Positions 1-8,600 of a DNA stretch of 31,868 nt are shown here, piece by piece. Numbering within the stretch: the stretch's first letter is position 1; every line of letters begins with the position of its first letter. The notes under the pieces are model-generated. The model was not told where the DNA came from, did no database searches, and saw only the letters and a program-made list of their open reading frames with translations. Location of the stretch: positions 1 to 31,868 of IMG/VR virus record IMGVR_UViG_3300011440_000047. One strand, given 5' to 3'. The position numbers and the translations under genes are program-made. The stretch is from a virus.

Positions 1-280
1 GTGTGCGATTCTCGATATCAACAACTCTTGCAGCTGACCTAAAGTTTCCCCAGAACTGCATAATAATCTTTGCGAGATTGATACTTGGTCCTGAAATCTT
101 TTTTGCTCCACGAGGAACTGTGTAGACACAACTCTCAGCTATGTCTGTCGAACGAAGAACGGTAGCTATCGCATTGTCAATTGACTTGCTCATATTTCGA
201 GGATAAGCTTTCGCTGTCGCAATCTGACTGTCAATGAGCGCTTTCTCGCCTTCGTAAATTTGTAGTGTTTCACTTGCCAT
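1..280 (-). CDS. Conserved phage protein, truncated at left edge
   Basis: The reading frame starts with ATG at 280 and runs off the left edge, so only the first 93 or so residues are visible. It begins MASETLQIYEGEKALIDSQI. The stretch around residues 52-80 (VYTVPRGAKKISGPSINLAK, then a WGNFRSAARVV segment) resembles a family I recall from many phages, with a pattern like ALPRxGKxIEGPSxRLAEI followed by WGNxRxGARVV, often encoded near recombination genes. I do not know an established activity for it, so a role in DNA recombination is only a guess from typical neighbours. It sits directly behind the 72-residue gene at 284-502 and is the last gene seen in the left transcription unit. Confidence 0.75.
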   Translation of the reverse strand, partial: MASETLQIYEGEKALIDSQIATAKAYPRNMSKSIDNAIATVLRSTDIAESCVYTVPRGAKKISGPSINLAKIIMQFWGNFRSAARVVDIENRT

Positions 281-283
281 ACT

Positions 284-502
284 TTATATGTATTTTAAAT
301 TTTTAGTTTTCAATCTCCTTGCGCCAACTTCAGCCATGCAGTTGAAACATTGTTCATCACAAGGGTAATATTCCTGGTTAAGTATCTTTCTGCCCTCTTC
401 TGTATCGGTTATCCCTTTTTCCAAACAATACTCCCATGCTTCATTCCATTCATCAATAGAGAAGTCAAGTGCTGTCAGTTTACCACAATAGAAGTGAGCC
501 AT
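284..502 (-). CDS. Small Cys-containing hypothetical protein
   Basis: A 72-residue protein that I do not recognise. It is acidic in its N-terminal half and ends in a basic tail (RRLKTKNLKYI). A cluster YPCDEQCFNCMAE near residues 46-58 gives Cys-x3-Cys-x2-Cys, which could bind a metal but lacks a fourth clear ligand. Another Cys lies at residue 6 and one at residue 26. The ATG at 502 follows the stop of the upstream gene (504-836) by one base, so the two are probably translationally coupled, and the next gene starts three bases after its stop. Confidence 0.6.
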   Translation of the reverse strand: MAHFYCGKLTALDFSIDEWNEAWEYCLEKGITDTEEGRKILNQEYYPCDEQCFNCMAEVGARRLKTKNLKYI

Positions 503-503
503 G

Positions 504-836
504 TTAAATTTTTACTATTTCCAATCCTTCTATATCCAGAAAATCCTCGATTTCCCAGTCGTTAGTTATAATGATTATTTCAGGTCGCTCCATAGATATT
601 CCTTCTCTTCCGTATGGAACTCGTACAGCAACCCTTTTCTGAGACACAAACCTTTTAAGTTTAGCCAAGTCCCTAACCAAAAGAGAATTGTAGATTATTA
701 CGCAAGGTTCTCCATCATATTCTCGTGGGTCAATGTCTACATCATCAGCCCAAATTACCCTTTTACCTTTTGCAAGTTTTAGAGCTTCTAATCCGCGACC
801 TACGGAATTGCCAGAGACGAGTGTAACTTTTTGCAT
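504..836 (-). CDS. Small protein with degenerate P-loop ATPase-like pattern
   Basis: A 110-residue protein. The N-terminus MQKVTLVSGNSVGRGLEALK has the layout of a β-strand plus a P-loop, but the GK[ST] of Walker A is absent (it reads SGNSVGRGLE). A second strand ends in WADDVD, which looks Walker-B-like, and a later PYGREGISMERPEIIIITND resembles the sensor-1 strand seen in viral superfamily 3 and AAA+ helicases (hydrophobic strand ending T-N). Length is about half of a normal AAA+ core. I infer a shrunken or inactivated ATPase fold, perhaps a regulator or subunit, and cannot name a function. It lies between the terminator at 852-889 and the gene at 284-502. Confidence 0.6.
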   Translation of the reverse strand: MQKVTLVSGNSVGRGLEALKLAKGKRVIWADDVDIDPREYDGEPCVIIYNSLLVRDLAKLKRFVSQKRVAVRVPYGREGISMERPEIIIITNDWEIEDFLDIEGLEIVKI

Positions 837-851
837 TTGAATTATTTTTAG

Positions 852-889
852 TTTTTTAAAAAAGCCCCTAAATGTAGAAACATCAGGGC
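852..889 (-). terminator. Rho-independent terminator (minus strand)
   Basis: On the minus strand a GCCC/GGGC stem with an internal UGU/ACA pairing and a short loop is followed by six T residues and then six A residues. It lies about 40 bases after the stop of the gene at 930-1196 and before the gene at 504-836, so it would end or attenuate the upstream transcript. The stem has an internal mismatch, which lowers confidence. Confidence 0.55.
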
Positions 890-929
890 AGATTCAATCT
901 AAATCAAAAAACATGACAAATCAAATATC

Positions 930-1196
930 TTAACTTATTTCTTTTGTGGTAAAGTAAGCACCAGTAATGTGTTCGTCTATTATATGTTCAACCAAAATAG
1001 CAAACTCATCCCAATCAATTATTCTCGCTTTATCGAGATTAATATTATTAGCTGATAGATGATACATTGCTATGTCTCCAATGAATCCAGTAAATGTAGC
1101 ATTTATCTCCACAAAAAGATTAAACTGCTTTCCGCCCTTAACAAGATGCGAAGGTACATTGATAAGTACACTAAATGTCTTTACTGGTTGTTCCAT
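930..1196 (-). CDS. Hypothetical protein
   Basis: An 88-residue protein that I do not recognise, starting MEQPVKTFSVLINVPSHLVK. A longer reading from a GTG at 1238 is open, but the ATG at 1196 is preferred because the GTG version lies deep inside the upstream gene. Even the ATG version overlaps the 3′ end of 1171-1368 by 26 bases. The sequence alternates polar and hydrophobic residues, suggesting β-structure, with no signal peptide or membrane helix. It is the last gene before the terminator at 852-889. Confidence 0.6.
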   Translation of the reverse strand: MEQPVKTFSVLINVPSHLVKGGKQFNLFVEINATFTGFIGDIAMYHLSANNINLDKARIIDWDEFAILVEHIIDEHITGAYFTTKEIS

Positions 1197-1368
1197 CTGT
1201 AATAAGTATTTTACCAAAAAATAAGCACCAACCGGCACATGAGATAAGCATTACAGTATTCCATCCGAGATCTTTGTTCTCGACTTGATAGTGGAAAGCT
1301 ATTCCGCCAACCAAGATTGCGTATGCTATAACGAGTACTCCAATTGCTCTATTAAGTATCTTTTTCAT
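1171..1368 (-). CDS. Small two-helix membrane protein
   Basis: A 65-residue protein starting MKKILNRAIGVLVIAYAILV. Two hydrophobic segments are visible, at about residues 8-25 and 39-57, separated by a polar loop (HYQVENKDLGW). The C-terminus is short and polar. This fits a small integral membrane protein; phage proteins of this shape include holins, superinfection-exclusion and host-takeover proteins, but nothing in the sequence selects one. A T-arm-like hairpin (1378-1392) lies just upstream of its start codon. Confidence 0.65.
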   Translation of the reverse strand: MKKILNRAIGVLVIAYAILVGGIAFHYQVENKDLGWNTVMLISCAGWCLFFGKILITDGTTSKDI

Positions 1369-1419
1369 GAGCGACCTCTGGGTTTGAACCAGTTAGTCCT
1401 AATACAGCCGCTTCCTAAC

Positions 1420-1560
1420 TTACTTTTTGTTTTTTAAGAGTTCAATAATTTGTTTTTGATTTTTTAAGAATTCGCCTATATCAAAAGCCCAACGAATAAA
1501 GGCGATAGCAATAATAAATACGAAGATATACACTCCTGCTGAAATTAAAAAACTGTCCAT
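1420..1560 (-). CDS. Small single-pass membrane protein (46 aa)
   Basis: The frame from ATG at 1560 to TAA at 1420 encodes MDSFLISAGVYIFVFIIAIA and continues FIRWAFDIGEFLKNQKQ with a lysine-rich end. Residues 4-23 form one convincing transmembrane helix, followed by an amphipathic basic tail, so the N-terminus is probably outside and the tail cytoplasmic. It fills an otherwise empty gap between 1368 and 1579 and is collinear with its neighbours. The function is unknown. Confidence 0.6.
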   Translation of the reverse strand: MDSFLISAGVYIFVFIIAIAFIRWAFDIGEFLKNQKQIIELLKNKK

Positions 1561-1578
1561 AGTATATTGGGTTTTAAA

Positions 1579-1941
1579 TTAATAAATAAATTGACTTGCT
1601 TTGCAGATCACTGCATTGCCATAAATAAACATTTCTTCATTTCCAGGAAGCTCTATTACTACTGCGCCCATTGATTTCATTTCAGAAAGGAATCTTTTCG
1701 ATTCGGCTTTTATTTCGTCTGTGTAAATAGTCTGATAGATTTCAGTAGCCATTTCGTTCTTGACTTTGTTTGGTTTTACCGCTCCAGACTCATCTACAAT
1801 CATATAGTAATTGTCTGGAAGCTTAATAACTTGAACTAAATCGCAGCCAATCATTTCGTTTAATTCTTCGCACCAGAAATCGCTGCCATTCTTCGGCTTA
1901 ATTGCTTTTGTTTTGCCGTTTGTACTAATTAAAAGAGCCAT
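1579..1941 (-). CDS. DUF3846 domain protein
   Basis: A 120-residue protein. The order of blocks fits the DUF3846 family common in phages and mobile elements: an N-terminal IKPKNGSDFWCEELNEMIG, then a strand VQVIKLPDNYYMIVDESGAV, then the N-x-x-A-T pattern (NEMATEIYQ, about residues 62-70), and a C-terminal half ending GNAVICKASQFIY. The biochemical role of the family is not known to me. It is encoded in the leftmost transcription unit, four bases after the stop of the gene at 1945-2151. Confidence 0.7.
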   Translation of the reverse strand: MALLISTNGKTKAIKPKNGSDFWCEELNEMIGCDLVQVIKLPDNYYMIVDESGAVKPNKVKNEMATEIYQTIYTDEIKAESKRFLSEMKSMGAVVIELPGNEEMFIYGNAVICKASQFIY

Positions 1942-1944
1942 GTG

Positions 1945-2151
1945 TTACTTTCTTTTGATTTTAAAGATTGCTATTGTGTGTATATTTGTTAAACTATTAG
2001 TTTTTTGTAAATATTCTTCGAGTAAATTAATGGATACAGCAGTTGTAAAAGACACACTTCTACCGATATTGTTAATTGGACAATATTGTTCTATAAAATG
2101 CGTTGCTTCCAGTCTTTGTTTACCTGCTGTAGGGTTTAAAATGTTCTCCAT
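1945..2151 (-). CDS. Hypothetical protein
   Basis: A 68-residue protein starting MENILNPTAGKQRLEATHFI, with no domain that I recognise, no signal peptide and no membrane helix. The end is basic (IFKIKRK). Its start codon overlaps the 3′ end of the gene at 2120-2314 by 32 bases, a larger overlap than usual, so an internal start cannot be excluded, but there is no other early ATG. Confidence 0.55.
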   Translation of the reverse strand: MENILNPTAGKQRLEATHFIEQYCPINNIGRSVSFTTAVSINLLEEYLQKTNSLTNIHTIAIFKIKRK

Positions 2152-2314
2152 TTGATAAAATATTTATTAGATTATTTAAACATTGCTTTTCAGAAATTTT
2201 GTTGAGTTGAAATTTCAACAACTCGGCTTTTATAAAGACGTTTCCAGAATCTCCTATTTCAATAAGCCGTTCTGCCATAATCTTAAACTCTTTATACTCG
2301 TGTAACCATAACAT
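2120..2314 (-). CDS. Hypothetical small protein, first gene of left unit
   Basis: A 64-residue, mostly helical, mildly acidic protein that I do not recognise. Two starts are possible: ATG at 2314 (MLWLHEYKEFKI) and ATG at 2278 (MAERLIEIGDSGN). The first leaves a very short leader of about a dozen bases behind the −7 element at 2332-2339, while the second is preceded by a longer A/G-rich leader. The C-terminal part overlaps the start of the gene at 1945-2151. Confidence 0.5.
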   Translation of the reverse strand: MLWLHEYKEFKIMAERLIEIGDSGNVFIKAELLKFQLNKISEKQCLNNLINILSNGEHFKPYSR

Positions 2315-2331
2315 AATTAACTAATTGAATA

Positions 2332-2339
2332 CAAATATA
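2332..2339 (-). promoter_or_regulatory. Bacteroidota-type −7 element (TATATTTG)
   Basis: On the minus strand TATATTTG matches the Bacteroidota −7 consensus TAnnTTTG, lying 18 bases upstream of the first possible start codon of the gene at 2120-2314. No clear −33 TTTG is found at the usual 19-20 base spacing, so the call rests on the −7 match and on its place after the terminator at 2570-2600. Confidence 0.5.
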
Positions 2340-2569
2340 ATAAAGGTAATGTTAAAATGTTGTTAATGAAATCACAATGAAATGTTAATATAATTTTTTC
2401 TAATATGTTACTGGCTGCCATATATTCCGACCCAAAAATCAAATCTTTGGCACAAAGAAACGTCATCATTGCGTTTATATGTCATTCATGTATGTTATAT
2501 TGTTTTGGTCGCAATGCCAACCAATCGCCACAAAATCGTTTCTTGGTACGTAATGTTTCGTAGACCTTC
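2340..2569. other. Intergenic stretch between terminator and left unit
   Basis: This 230-base stretch lies between the tail-operon terminator and the −7 element of the left unit. It is A+T-rich, has stop codons in all frames that I followed, and holds only weak inverted repeats such as TTGG/CCAA around 2503-2518. Together with the flanking signals it separates two transcription units. I see no gene or RNA in it. Confidence 0.5.
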
Positions 2570-2600
2570 AAAAAAAGAGGAGCAGCTCTCGCCGCCCCTC
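2570..2600 (-). terminator. Strong rho-independent terminator of the tail operon
   Basis: Read on the minus strand, GAGGGGCGGC pairs with GCTGCTCCTC over ten base pairs (two G·U pairs), closed by a GAGA tetraloop of the GNRA type and followed by seven T residues. It begins about 20 bases after the stop of the lipoprotein gene at 2623-2862. This is the best terminator in the window and marks the end of the long late transcript. Confidence 0.9.
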
Positions 2601-2622
2601 AATTAAAAACCCTACACAAAGT

Positions 2623-2862
2623 TTATTTCCTCAAAATAAAAAATCCTGATATTACCACAAAAGAAAAAACAACATACCAAAATAAGGGTTTCAGGCTGTA
2701 CTTAGAAGCATGGTCAATCTTAACATCTCTCTTGTGGTAGACAATAGAGTCTCCTTGTTTGCGAATTGTGTCAATAGTTACGATTGTTGAGTCAATTCTA
2801 CCACTTGGTCTGCGAATGACAGAACAGCTTGACAATAGGATTAGCAACACTAATAGTTTCAT
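2623..2862 (-). CDS. Candidate unimolecular spanin (lipoprotein with C-terminal TM)
   Basis: A 79-residue protein. The N-terminus MKLLVLLILLSSC is a lipoprotein signal with lipobox LSSC and Cys13 as the lipid-modified residue. Residues 14-57 form a short polar region rich in Ile, Thr, Asp and Lys, and residues about 60-77 (FWYVVFSFVVISGFF) form a transmembrane helix before a basic RK end. An outer-membrane lipid anchor at one end and an inner-membrane helix at the other is the architecture of unimolecular spanins such as T1 gp11, which fuse the two membranes at the last step of lysis. The periplasmic part is shorter than in T1 gp11, which is a caution. The gene overlaps the upstream fibre gene by four bases (ATGA) and is the last of the late operon. 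Confidence 0.6.
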   Translation of the reverse strand: MKLLVLLILLSSCSVIRRPSGRIDSTIVTIDTIRKQGDSIVYHKRDVKIDHASKYSLKPLFWYVVFSFVVISGFFILRK

Positions 2863-3686
2863 CTTCCTATTGCTGTTAGGAAAGTTGAAACGATAGTATT
2901 AAATGATTGCATTTGAGCTACAGTATACCCTTTTGAACTAACGTATTGAAAGTTTGTTTTTATGTTAGGGTAATTTGTAGAACCAGGAAAACCACTTGAA
3001 TCAACCATTCCAGCAAGTAAATGCATTTTTCTTGTTCCGCCGCCTATAGGAGATTCTGCTGAACTATAAGCTCGTACTGTTGTATTACCTAACAATATAT
3101 TCTGCGAAGAGCCTATGCCAGAAAACTGATAAAAACCAATAGTCATTATATGAGCTGAATAAGTTTGACCAGTTGCTGTTATTGCTCCAAATCTGTGAGA
3201 CGCTACATAATTTGTAGATAATATTGCGCCGAACTGAAAAGTGTAATTAGCGACTCCGCCAGTGTTTTCTCCAGATGCCGCCCAAAATTTTCCACTTTGC
3301 GTTGCAGCTGTAACACAATTTGTTCCACCAGCAAGCCCTAAACTCATGTCAACTGGCGGAATAAAATTAGTTACATAATATCCGTTAACTGCTGCAGTTA
3401 CTCCCATAGCATCATGTGTCAGAGTTGAACCTGTTTCTACGAGTTCATACACAGATTCTGTAAAAACCCATTTATGAGTTGCGGCAGTACTCCCGTAATA
3501 AGGAAATATTTGAAGTCCGCTATGCCATAAACCAGCTGACGCCAAACTATTATACATATTTCTGAAAGCTGTTTTATGTGTTTCATTAATTACTCCAGCT
3601 TTAGAAAAGAATTCGTCAACGAAAGAAGAAAAACCGATGCCAAGCGAACTATAATCCGCCGATGTGTTAGTTATTTGAATTCCCAT
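2859..3686 (-). CDS. Tail fibre-like structural protein
   Basis: A 275-residue protein read from MGIQITNTSADYSSLGIGFS (ATG at 3686); an upstream start is possible but would overlap the previous gene. Residues 1-70 look like a short helical connector (SSFVDEFFSKAGVINETHK). The remainder is rich in Gly, Ser, Thr, Asn and aromatics in alternating patterns, typical of a β-sandwich receptor-binding or lectin-like domain, with a predicted helix near the C-terminus (VAQMQSFNTIVSTFL). I recognise no catalytic motif. Its place between the esterase-bearing fibre and the spanin candidate supports a role in host recognition. Confidence 0.6.
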   Translation of the reverse strand: MGIQITNTSADYSSLGIGFSSFVDEFFSKAGVINETHKTAFRNMYNSLASAGLWHSGLQIFPYYGSTAATHKWVFTESVYELVETGSTLTHDAMGVTAAVNGYYVTNFIPPVDMSLGLAGGTNCVTAATQSGKFWAASGENTGGVANYTFQFGAILSTNYVASHRFGAITATGQTYSAHIMTIGFYQFSGIGSSQNILLGNTTVRAYSSAESPIGGGTRKMHLLAGMVDSSGFPGSTNYPNIKTNFQYVSSKGYTVAQMQSFNTIVSTFLTAIGR

Positions 3687-3697
3687 AGTAATAAATT

Positions 3698-5689
3698 TTA
3701 AATAGTTATGTTGAAGGTTAAACAAAAATTGTGCATAGCGTTACCGTACCTGATAATTTTGTCTCCCTGCGAATCTCTTAAGTTCCCTCTCGCTCCTGGC
3801 ATTTGGTAAGAACCAAAACTTACCCAACTATCAGTTGCAGGTCTTGCGTAAAGTACTTTTCCTCCTGCAGGACTTGAACTGCAAGCGATTGTTACAGTAT
3901 CATCTCCTGTTATAACTACAGAAGTTATACCTATATCTGCATTACTGCTATTTAATACCCTAAATCCACTATTTGTTTCAGAAGATACAATAGTTGTGTC
4001 CATTTTTAACGGCAAAACTGGTACATGAAACTTTATAGCTATATTGTTTCCTGTAACAGTAAATCTAATTGGATAAAGCGGATAAGGCTTTGAATTTCCA
4101 GTTAACCATTTGTGAACCATTATTCCATAATAAGCACCCTGTATTCTATCACTATCTGGTTTGTAATGCGCATTGTCAGCTTCATAATGAAGAATATAAG
4201 CCGGATTAGCCAATGTGAAAAAAGGATTACTTATCATAACGTCAAACTGGGCTTTAAATATTTTATCCTGGTCGTTATTTGCTTGTACACTTTCCTGATT
4301 TCCAATCCACATCAAAGTGTTTTTTTGAGAAGTAATTGGCGGAATATCAGAATTGTAATCTGCAATCAACTGATTGAGCATATCATAATATTGAGTTCTT
4401 GTAGTTCCTGCTGCAATATCCGCAACTCCATGAGTCCAAAGCATTATAGGAGCACTTATTGTTTTATCCAATTCAGCTGCTCTCTGAATAGCATAATTAG
4501 AATAAGATATTGCCCTTTCATAATAACCAGTTCCCCCGCCTTTACTTAAAGCTTGAATAGTAACACCGCCTACTCCAGGAGCCGCACAAAGAAATTGCCA
4601 ACCTTTGTTTTGCCAATGAGTAAAATTAACTTTTTCTATACTATCAATTACTGTTTCCACACATCCGCTCATTGGTGTTTCGCTGAAGCCAGCCCCGCCT
4701 TCAATAAGCGGCACAAGTGAATTGAAATTATTAGACACTGCCGGGTCTGGTCTCGGACCTCCGTTAAACATTAAGCTGTCGTAAATTTGAGTAGTGGTAA
4801 CAGGGTCTGCTGGACTTCCTGCACCTACTGAATTGCTTTGTCCGTAACTCATTAACAAAAGCATTTCTGTCGGAGCTCCATATATGAAATAAACTCCCTG
4901 AAATCCGCCAACTGTATCACCTTCTGGTTGAATAATTGTTCCAGTAATAACAATATCTTGAACTTCTATTCTTTTTGATAACACAGTTCCATCGTTTTTT
5001 ACACCAAATGCAAGATTCTTGTTACTGTCATTTACGCAAAGAGCGAAACCTATATTACGAGTTATATCTACATCACTTTCTACAACAAATTTATTAGCTA
5101 ATGCTGTGGCAATTTTTAATATTCCAGCAGAAGTTAACTTTAAACCAGCATACCCATTTATATCAGCAACAACAAAATCGCTACCATTTATAATAAAAAT
5201 AATTTCTGCTGTAGTGTCAGCCTTTTCTTTTACTGGTTGAAATTCGCTATCAAGAGCATATCCAGCTAAATCAATAGCCTGAACAACTTTAGTCCAATAA
5301 GTTCCATTGTAAATAAAATATACAAGTCCGCCTTCTGTTCCAGTCACAACAATAGGTACACCAACGTTGTTCAAAAAATTTGTATAAGTTCCAGCTTGCG
5401 TAGGAAAATATACAGCACCATCTTCAGCACCAATTGGAACTGTAGAAGGAATAGCTGAATTAAAATCTGCTTCAACTGCAATTGCATCTTTCAGTTGTTG
5501 TTCTGTTATTTGATAAGAAACTCCTGTTACAGGGTCTGCAACAACAAGTAAATGTTGGTCTGCAATGACTTCCATCACTGGCAATTCATTAACCTTTAAC
5601 CCAATTACTTCTGGAATACTCGTCCCTTCAATTCCAGTAAAGCTTGCAATTGTGATTTTCTGGTTGCTTTTTTGTGTTTTAAGTAACAT
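3698..5689 (-). CDS. Tail fibre with SGNH-type carbohydrate esterase domain
   Basis: A 663-residue protein. Residues 1-270 look like an elongated virion-attachment region with short repeated phrases (GGLVYFIYNGTYWTKVV). From about residue 276 an SGNH/GDSL esterase domain of the sialate O-acetylesterase type begins: block I is MSYGQSNSVGAG with nucleophile Ser285, a middle block is LWTHGVADI (418-425), and the last block is EADNAHYKPDSD with Asp505 and His508 completing the triad. Residues 540-663 form a C-terminal β-rich domain. Known relatives remove O-acetyl groups from sugars; on a tail fibre this would trim capsule or surface glycan during adsorption. It follows the Ig-bearing tail protein by two bases. 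The catalytic reading is solid; the substrate is inference. Confidence 0.8.
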   Translation of the reverse strand: MLLKTQKSNQKITIASFTGIEGTSIPEVIGLKVNELPVMEVIADQHLLVVADPVTGVSYQITEQQLKDAIAVEADFNSAIPSTVPIGAEDGAVYFPTQAGTYTNFLNNVGVPIVVTGTEGGLVYFIYNGTYWTKVVQAIDLAGYALDSEFQPVKEKADTTAEIIFIINGSDFVVADINGYAGLKLTSAGILKIATALANKFVVESDVDITRNIGFALCVNDSNKNLAFGVKNDGTVLSKRIEVQDIVITGTIIQPEGDTVGGFQGVYFIYGAPTEMLLLMSYGQSNSVGAGSPADPVTTTQIYDSLMFNGGPRPDPAVSNNFNSLVPLIEGGAGFSETPMSGCVETVIDSIEKVNFTHWQNKGWQFLCAAPGVGGVTIQALSKGGGTGYYERAISYSNYAIQRAAELDKTISAPIMLWTHGVADIAAGTTRTQYYDMLNQLIADYNSDIPPITSQKNTLMWIGNQESVQANNDQDKIFKAQFDVMISNPFFTLANPAYILHYEADNAHYKPDSDRIQGAYYGIMVHKWLTGNSKPYPLYPIRFTVTGNNIAIKFHVPVLPLKMDTTIVSSETNSGFRVLNSSNADIGITSVVITGDDTVTIACSSSPAGGKVLYARPATDSWVSFGSYQMPGARGNLRDSQGDKIIRYGNAMHNFCLTFNITI

Positions 5690-5691
5690 AG

Positions 5692-8600
5692 TTATTTAAT
5701 TAAAAGTGGTTCTCCATTACCAGTATCAAAATATATCTTATCATCTACGAGAAGTATATCTTTAGGTAATTGATAATAAGGTTTAAATTCTGTAAAATTG
5801 AATCCTGTAGTATTATCCTTAAGAGTGAAATCAACAGAATAATAGTACATTGGATAACCCGGAAGTTTATCAACAGGCTCGACTCTTGCATCATTACTTA
5901 TTACATATCCAACTCCCTGAATCAGTAAATCTTCCAACAAAATGGTATTGCATATCTTAAGATAAAGCCAATCAGGAATACCTATTCCATTGCCGAACAA
6001 AACTGTTCTTTTTTTTGTGGCAATACTTCTAAGATTATCGAAATTGCCAATTTCATCTTCATTAATAAGTGTATCTATACTTCCGACCCATTTTTCAACC
6101 AATCCCTCAACCCTGATTTTACTTCTAAATCCATTGCTAAATACAGCTCCGGTAGTATTCTTTTTGCTTCCGCCGTCAATTAAGATAGTCCCGTAATGCT
6201 TTTCTTTTATTGAAACCATTTCAGAAATTGCTGCTACGAAAGTGTCTAAAAATAACACAAAATAAAAATCACCTTCTCCTAAATCAGCCAAATTAATAGC
6301 AACTTGCTGCATTACTTCTGGAGCTATTACAGGAGACGGAGTTTGATCTTCATAATCGTAAGTTGCAACATACACTCCGCAAGAATTTACAACAACAAGC
6401 CTTGTTGTTCTTTGTGCCGAAAAATTAGTTATAATTTGGTCTACCAATATCTCATTAAGTTCTAATTTCTGAACATACTGTGGATTGTTTACCCATTGCT
6501 CATTTCTATTTTTAAACCAATCTTCGTGAAGTTCAGGCGCTTCGGTATCATCGTTATACTTAACCATGTGAAGTGTGTTGTAATCACTTCTGTAAATCGA
6601 GTCTCCCATAATATTAAATATTATTCCAGGATTAGATAAATTCATTAAATTTTCAAGAGGCGTAAGAGTAGAAACCAATAAACTCCATCTTTGCACATTG
6701 CGAGAAACGTCTTCAACTGACATTTTTCCTATTGGAAGACAATTAATGTCAATACCTTGATATTTAAACTTTATCAATCCACCACTTGAAAAATGTTCAA
6801 CAGTATCCGCAAAGAAAAAAGGCGTTTCAACGGTGCAGTGAAAAATATAAGGATAAAAGAAAGAGCTATCTGGATAATCTGCGAGTTTAACGTCTGTGTT
6901 CTCCGCTGTTCTGATTCCGTCAATCGTTACTGCAAATCCAGGATTCTTGTCGCCAGTTTCAAACTTTAATACAGCATCAGGTTGTTGGTAGAATATTGAC
7001 TTCCAATATGGCATCCGAGTTAACAAATTCCTTTTTGGAGTAAGTAATGTATTGAAAACGGAATTGTCTATAACAGCTTCAACAGACGTATAAGCCGGTC
7101 TATTTAACTTGTATCCTTGTATAGTTACTGGAACTGCATCAACAAATACACCTGTAGAAATACTATGATTACCATTAGGAATTGGAGCTAATGGAGTTCC
7201 GTCTGTTTTATTAATTGGAACTACTTGAAAAGACCATTCTCCATTTACGCCTGCAACAGTTGTTCCAAGTAATACATCTTCATAATAATCAAGATACAAT
7301 TTAACTGTAGTTAAAGGTTTAGCTACACCTTTTAATAATGGAGTGTTATCTTGTATTTGAAAACCTTCTTTAAACGAAGTTATCAATGGCAAGTTTACCC
7401 AAGCTTGAACATTGAACGTTGTTGTAGATCCTGCCAAAGTTATAGTATTCAAACCTTCTGGAAGTATTGGAGATTGATAACTCCATCTGCAATTTCCGTC
7501 TCCTGTTACAACTACTGGAGCAGCTCCATTTACAACTAAATTTGCAGTTGTTCCAGCTTCCAAAAATCCTCTTATCAAAGGTTGGTTATCCCAAAGATAA
7601 TCTCCGTTACGAATATTTTCTATACTCTGCGGAGTTACTGAATCTACTATTGTTATTGTTCTTGACGCAACAACTCCGGTTAAATCAGAAAAAGTCATTT
7701 CAATAGTGTGTATTCCAGAATTAATATTTTCTTGAAATGGAGATAATGAAGTAATTATATTGTAAGCAAAAACTCCATTTGCATCAGAAGTTCCAGTTCC
7801 ATCGAAAACTCCATCTACATAAACATTGAAATCTGTACTTGGTTGGCAAACTCCCCTCATTACAGGTTTGTCATTGTTTATAATATCGTTCTGAAATGGA
7901 TAGTATATTATTGGAGTTAAAGGCGAGTTGTTGATTTCTATAATAACAAAATTGTTTACTAATGCTTGCGTAATAATTTTTTCATTAGAAATATCTACCA
8001 TAAAAACAGTATCATCACCAGAGTTATCTTCACTTGAATCTTGCTGATAATCCATCCGTATAAATTCCATTCCATAGCAATCTTTGCGATATGGGGAAAC
8101 AAGAGAAAGCTTATTCTTAACATTGTGCTGTACTATTGAAAAAGTATTTAATCCATTAAACTCGAACCTACCACTTGCGTGTCTGTAATCTTGTTTGTTC
8201 ATGTTCAATTCAATCTCATTGCAAAGATATTCATAAGCATCTTCAACTTCTACATCTTTTACTTCTCCAACATCAAATAAATTTGTGCTTGGATTATATA
8301 TGTCAGTAACTTGCTCTATTGAAATTATCTTTCCATCTATCTTGAAAGCAATAAACTTGTCAACATCGTACGCTTTAAACCAATCCCTAAACGAAGTCTT
8401 GATCTGCGAGTTCGAGGTATTTCTTATTGAATCACCGCAAGTTAATACTATGTTTGGGTTGGCTTCGAAATAAGTAGAATTAACTACGAATTGATTGCGA
8501 GACGCTCTGCCAACAACTTCTCTTAAAACATCAATCGGTCTTTTGCAATAAACAATAGTAGAATCAGCTTTTGTATCGGCAGTTACAACTATATTAGATA

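Noticed and set aside
1369-1419. A complete tRNA gene
   Set aside because: Only a T-arm-like hairpin is present; no acceptor stem, anticodon stem or D arm can be formed with the upstream sequence.
4112-4549. Long plus-strand frame (145 codons) opposite the esterase fibre gene
   Set aside because: It is a shadow of the minus-strand gene, whose catalytic motifs are clear; the same holds for other plus-strand frames such as 15097-15621 and 12659-12997.
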